In this document: positions 61,611 through 64,000 of the stretch, one piece after another | Position numbering within the stretch: position 1 is the first letter of the stretch | Layout: every line of letters begins with the position of its first letter | The notes under the pieces: generated by a model | The model's database searches: none | Seen by the model: only the letters and a program-made list of their open reading frames with translations | What the model was told of the DNA's origin: nothing | Program-made: the position numbers and the translations under genes | DNA from: Pseudomonas azadiae | GTDB taxonomy: Bacteria; Pseudomonadota; Gammaproteobacteria; Pseudomonadales; Pseudomonadaceae | DNA: 64,000 nucleotides | Direction: 5' to 3' | Assembly (NCBI RefSeq): GCF_019145355.1 | Contig: NZ_JAHSTY010000002.1 | Span: 1,302,001-1,366,000, forward strand

Positions 61611-62120
61611 CGTTCGTTTCGCTCATATGAAAACGCGTCATCCCTGACGTGGAATTTATTGTCATTTCAGCGCAAATAAAAATAGTGAACGGTGTGCTGA
61701 GTTCGTTGCGCCGTGACCTTTACCTATTGGTAATTAGCGAATAATGATTTCATCAAGAATATCTATTGGATGGCGCAACAAAATCTATTGATGCCTCACG
61801 TGGCTGCAAGAGCTTGTGCCGCACGTGCGGCTGCCTGCCCTTGACCGAATATGTCGCAGTGCGGCAAGCAAGCGTCTTCTTATAATCGTTAAGCTGCGCA
61901 GTGGATGCGCCACCGTCAGGTTGTTGACCTGCCCGTCATCCCGTCACCTGCTGTGTGGCGCATCGGATGTGACCTGACCGTCTTGTCCAGCTTCACCCAC
62001 CTGTCACTCCGATCCGTTAAGCTGCCCTATGCTTACCTGCGAATCAGAGCTGACGGTCTCCCCGCAAGGGGATAACACGCGACGCTTCCATCAATAACAA
62101 GCCCAAGCGGAGTACCACAG
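61611..62120. other. 510-bp intergenic region before NAD-glutamate dehydrogenase
   Basis: No supported coding sequence. Elements seen: hairpin CGTCA-TCCC-TGACG (61634-61647), a perfect 14-bp palindrome GCCGCACGTGCGGC (61818-61831) with a further TGCGGCA at about 61860, a perfect TATAAT at 61881-61886 without an obvious -35, the repeat CGTTAAGCTGC at 61887-61897 and 62015-62025, and a hairpin TCCCC-GCAA-GGGGA (62059-62072) in the likely leader of the dehydrogenase. Confidence 0.55.
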
Positions 62121-64000
62121 ATGGCGTTCTTCACCGCAGCCAGCAAGGCCGACTTCCAGCACCAACTGCAAGCGGCACTGGCGCAGCACATCAGTGAACA
62201 GGCACTGCCACAAGTGGCGCTGTTCGCTGAGCAATTCTTCGGCATTATTTCCCTGGATGAACTGACCCAGCGTCGCCTGTCCGACCTGGCCGGTTGCACC
62301 CTGTCTGCCTGGCGCCTGCTTGAGCGCTTTGACCACACCCAACCGCAAGTGCGGGTCTACAACCCCGATTATGAACGTCATGGCTGGCAATCGACCCACA
62401 CCGCGGTCGAAGTGCTGCACCACGACCTGCCATTCCTGGTGGATTCGGTCCGTACCGAGCTGAACCGCCGTGGCTACAGCATCCACACCCTGCAGACCAC
62501 CGTGCTCAGTACGCGTCGTGGCGGCAGGGGCGAACTGCTGGAAATTCTGCCCAAGGGCACCCAGGGCGAAGGCATCCAGCAAGAATCGCTGATGTACCTG
62601 GAAATCGACCGTTGCGCCAACGCCGCCGAACTGAACGTGCTGAGCAAAGAGCTTGAGCAGGTGTTGGGCGAAGTGCGCGTGGCCGTGGCCGATTTCGAAC
62701 CGATGAAAGCCAAGGTCCAGGACCTGCTCGCCGGTATCGACGCCAGCCCGTTCAGCATCGACGGCGAAGAAAAAGCCGAGATCAAGAACTTCCTCGAATG
62801 GCTGGTGGGCAACCACTTCACCTTCCTCGGCTATGAGGAGTTCGTGGTACGTGACGAGGCGGACGGCGGTCATCTCGAATATGACGCCAGCTCGTTCCTC
62901 GGTCTGACCAAGTTGCTGCGCGCCGGCCTCACCGCCGATGACCTGCGCATCGAAGACTACGCCGTGGCCTACCTGCGCGAGCCGACCGTGCTGTCGTTTG
63001 CCAAGGCCGCGCACCCGAGCCGCGTGCACCGGCCGGCTTACCCGGACTACGTGTCGATCCGTGAGATCAGCGCCGACGGCAAGGTCATCAAGGAACACCG
63101 TTTCATGGGCCTGTACACTTCCTCGGTGTACGGCGAAAGCGTGCGGGTGATTCCTTACATCCGCCGCAAGGTCGCCGAAATCGAACGCCGCTCCGGCTTC
63201 CAGGCCAAGGCTCACCTGGGCAAAGAGTTGGCTCAAGTGGTTGAAGTGCTGCCGCGCGATGACCTGTTCCAGACCCCGGTCGATGAGCTGTTCAGCACCG
63301 TGATGTCGATCGTGCAGATCCAGGAACGCAACAAGATCCGCGTGTTCCTGCGCAAAGACCCGTACGGACGTTTCTGCTACTGCCTGGCCTATGTGCCACG
63401 CGACATCTACTCCACTGAAGTGCGCCAGAAGATCCAGCAAGTGCTGATGGATCGCCTGAAAGCCTCGGATTGCGAATTCTGGACCTTCTTCTCTGAGTCC
63501 GTACTGGCCCGTGTGCAACTGATTCTGCGGGTCGACCCGAAGAACCGCCTGGACATCGACCCGCTGCAACTGGAAAAAGAGGTGGTGCAGGCCTGCCGTA
63601 GCTGGCAGGACGACTACGCCAGCCTGGTGGTGGAAAGTTTCGGCGAAGCCCACGGCACCAATGTGCTGGCGGATTTCCCCAAAGGCTTCCCGGCCGGCTA
63701 CCGCGAGCGGTTTGCCGCGCATTCGGCCGTGGTCGATATGCAGCACCTCAACAGCCTGACCGAAGCCAACCCGCTGGTGATGAGCTTCTATCAGCCGCTG
63801 GGCCAGGTCTCCGGCCAGCGCGAGCTGCATTGCAAGCTCTACCATGCGGACACCCCGCTGGCGTTGTCCGACGTGCTGCCGATCCTGGAAAACCTCGGCC
63901 TGCGCGTGCTGGGTGAATTCCCTTACCGCCTGCGGCATGCCAATGGCCGTGAGTTCTGGATCCATGACTTCGCGTTCATCGCCGCCGAAGGCGTGAACCT
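62121..64000 (+). CDS. gdhB: NAD-dependent glutamate dehydrogenase, large type, N-terminal part (3' truncated)
   Basis: The frame runs open from ATG 62121 to the window end (626 full codons) behind GGAG at 62109-62112. The sequence (MAFFTAASKADFQHQLQAAL, RVYNPDYERHGW, HTAVEVLHHDLPFLVDSVR, FLEWLVGNHFTFLGYEEF, RDPYGRFCYCLAYVPRD-like stretch) is that of the large 180-kDa type NAD-glutamate dehydrogenase of Pseudomonas, usually about 1600 residues. What is seen is the N-terminal ACT-rich regulatory part; the catalytic domain lies outside. The enzyme oxidises glutamate to 2-oxoglutarate and ammonia and is controlled by arginine and other effectors in Pseudomonas aeruginosa. The opposite strand also has a long open frame (62091-63965), which is only its shadow. 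Confidence 0.94.
   Translation, partial: MAFFTAASKADFQHQLQAALAQHISEQALPQVALFAEQFFGIISLDELTQRRLSDLAGCTLSAWRLLERFDHTQPQVRVYNPDYERHGWQSTHTAVEVLHHDLPFLVDSVRTELNRRGYSIHTLQTTVLSTRRGGRGELLEILPKGTQGEGIQQESLMYLEIDRCANAAELNVLSKELEQVLGEVRVAVADFEPMKAKVQDLLAGIDASPFSIDGEEKAEIKNFLEWLVGNHFTFLGYEEFVVRDEADGGHLEYDASSFLGLTKLLRAGLTADDLRIEDYAVAYLREPTVLSFAKAAHPSRVHRPAYPDYVSIREISADGKVIKEHRFMGLYTSSVYGESVRVIPYIRRKVAEIERRSGFQAKAHLGKELAQVVEVLPRDDLFQTPVDELFSTVMSIVQIQERNKIRVFLRKDPYGRFCYCLAYVPRDIYSTEVRQKIQQVLMDRLKASDCEFWTFFSESVLARVQLILRVDPKNRLDIDPLQLEKEVVQACRSWQDDYASLVVESFGEAHGTNVLADFPKGFPAGYRERFAAHSAVVDMQHLNSLTEANPLVMSFYQPLGQVSGQRELHCKLYHADTPLALSDVLPILENLGLRVLGEFPYRLRHANGREFWIHDFAFIAAEGVN

Noticed and set aside
62091..63965. 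A 624-codon minus-strand open frame at the right end
   Set aside because: It lies exactly opposite the glutamate dehydrogenase reading frame, which has recognisable family sequence and a ribosome site.
1..64000. tRNA, rRNA, phage integrase, IS transposase and CRISPR-Cas genes
   Set aside because: None was recognised on reading the window; the only mobile-like DNA is the set of REP elements.

Overview
The window looks like chromosome of a Pseudomonas from the fluorescens group. It is GC-rich and has tightly packed operons with 4-bp stop/start overlaps. It carries many short inverted repeats built on TGTGGGAGCGGGCTTGC, typical REP/REPIN elements of these species, and several protein families nearly confined to Pseudomonas (PraB, DUF3077-like, DUF5629-like, DUF6388-like, DUF6543 toxins). 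All assignments come from reading sequence motifs; no database search was run.

Layout. (1) 2-12115, plus strand: the second half of a type VI secretion (T6SS) operon in the order tssH(clpV)-sigma54 activator-tiny lipoprotein-fha/tagH-tssJ-tssK-tssL-tssM-PP2C phosphatase-Ser/Thr kinase. This is the gene order of Pseudomonas aeruginosa HSI-II; the sheath and baseplate genes lie outside to the left. (2) 12120-14810: a small DUF6388-like protein and a fusion of a PTS EIIC-like membrane domain to a c-di-GMP phosphodiesterase (EAL). (3) 14807-31869: a large lipid and alkane block. On the minus strand are a Baeyer-Villiger-type monooxygenase, an SDR and a PF10118 metal-dependent hydrolase. On the plus strand are an alpha/beta hydrolase, alkane hydroxylase AlkB, two PraB paralogues, a FadL-type porin, FadE, FabG4-like reductase, MaoC hydratase, thiolase and acyl-CoA ligase. 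Together they could take up, hydroxylate and beta-oxidise alkanes or long-chain fatty acids.

(4) 32158-37007: a Gfo/Idh/MocA dehydrogenase with paired operator-like repeats in front of it, then a Ycf48-like propeller and an RND/MMPL exporter. (5) 37060-42015: a 1651-residue DUF6543 (dermonecrotic-toxin-like) protein on the minus strand, of unknown target. (6) 42261-49954: a small acidic protein, a lactonase-type propeller, two tiny secreted peptides, a GST-like protein and SbcCD nuclease. (7) 49955-52207: a poorly characterised stretch with a DUF3077-like gene preceded by a chain of hairpins that may be a structured RNA, two REPINs, a small secreted protein and an unknown 175-residue protein. 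(8) 52282-59124: a MoxR-DUF58-DUF4381-BatA-BatB/TPR-BatD operon. (9) 59416-61610: a small acidic protein and a second, shorter DUF6543-like protein. (10) 62121 to the end: the N-terminal third or so of the large NAD-dependent glutamate dehydrogenase.

The most interesting places are the two DUF6543 proteins, the hairpin-rich leader at about 50.5-50.7 kb, the EIIC-EAL fusion, the alkane/ketone oxidation block, and the threonine at the start of TssL that may connect the kinase, phosphatase and FHA protein of the T6SS.
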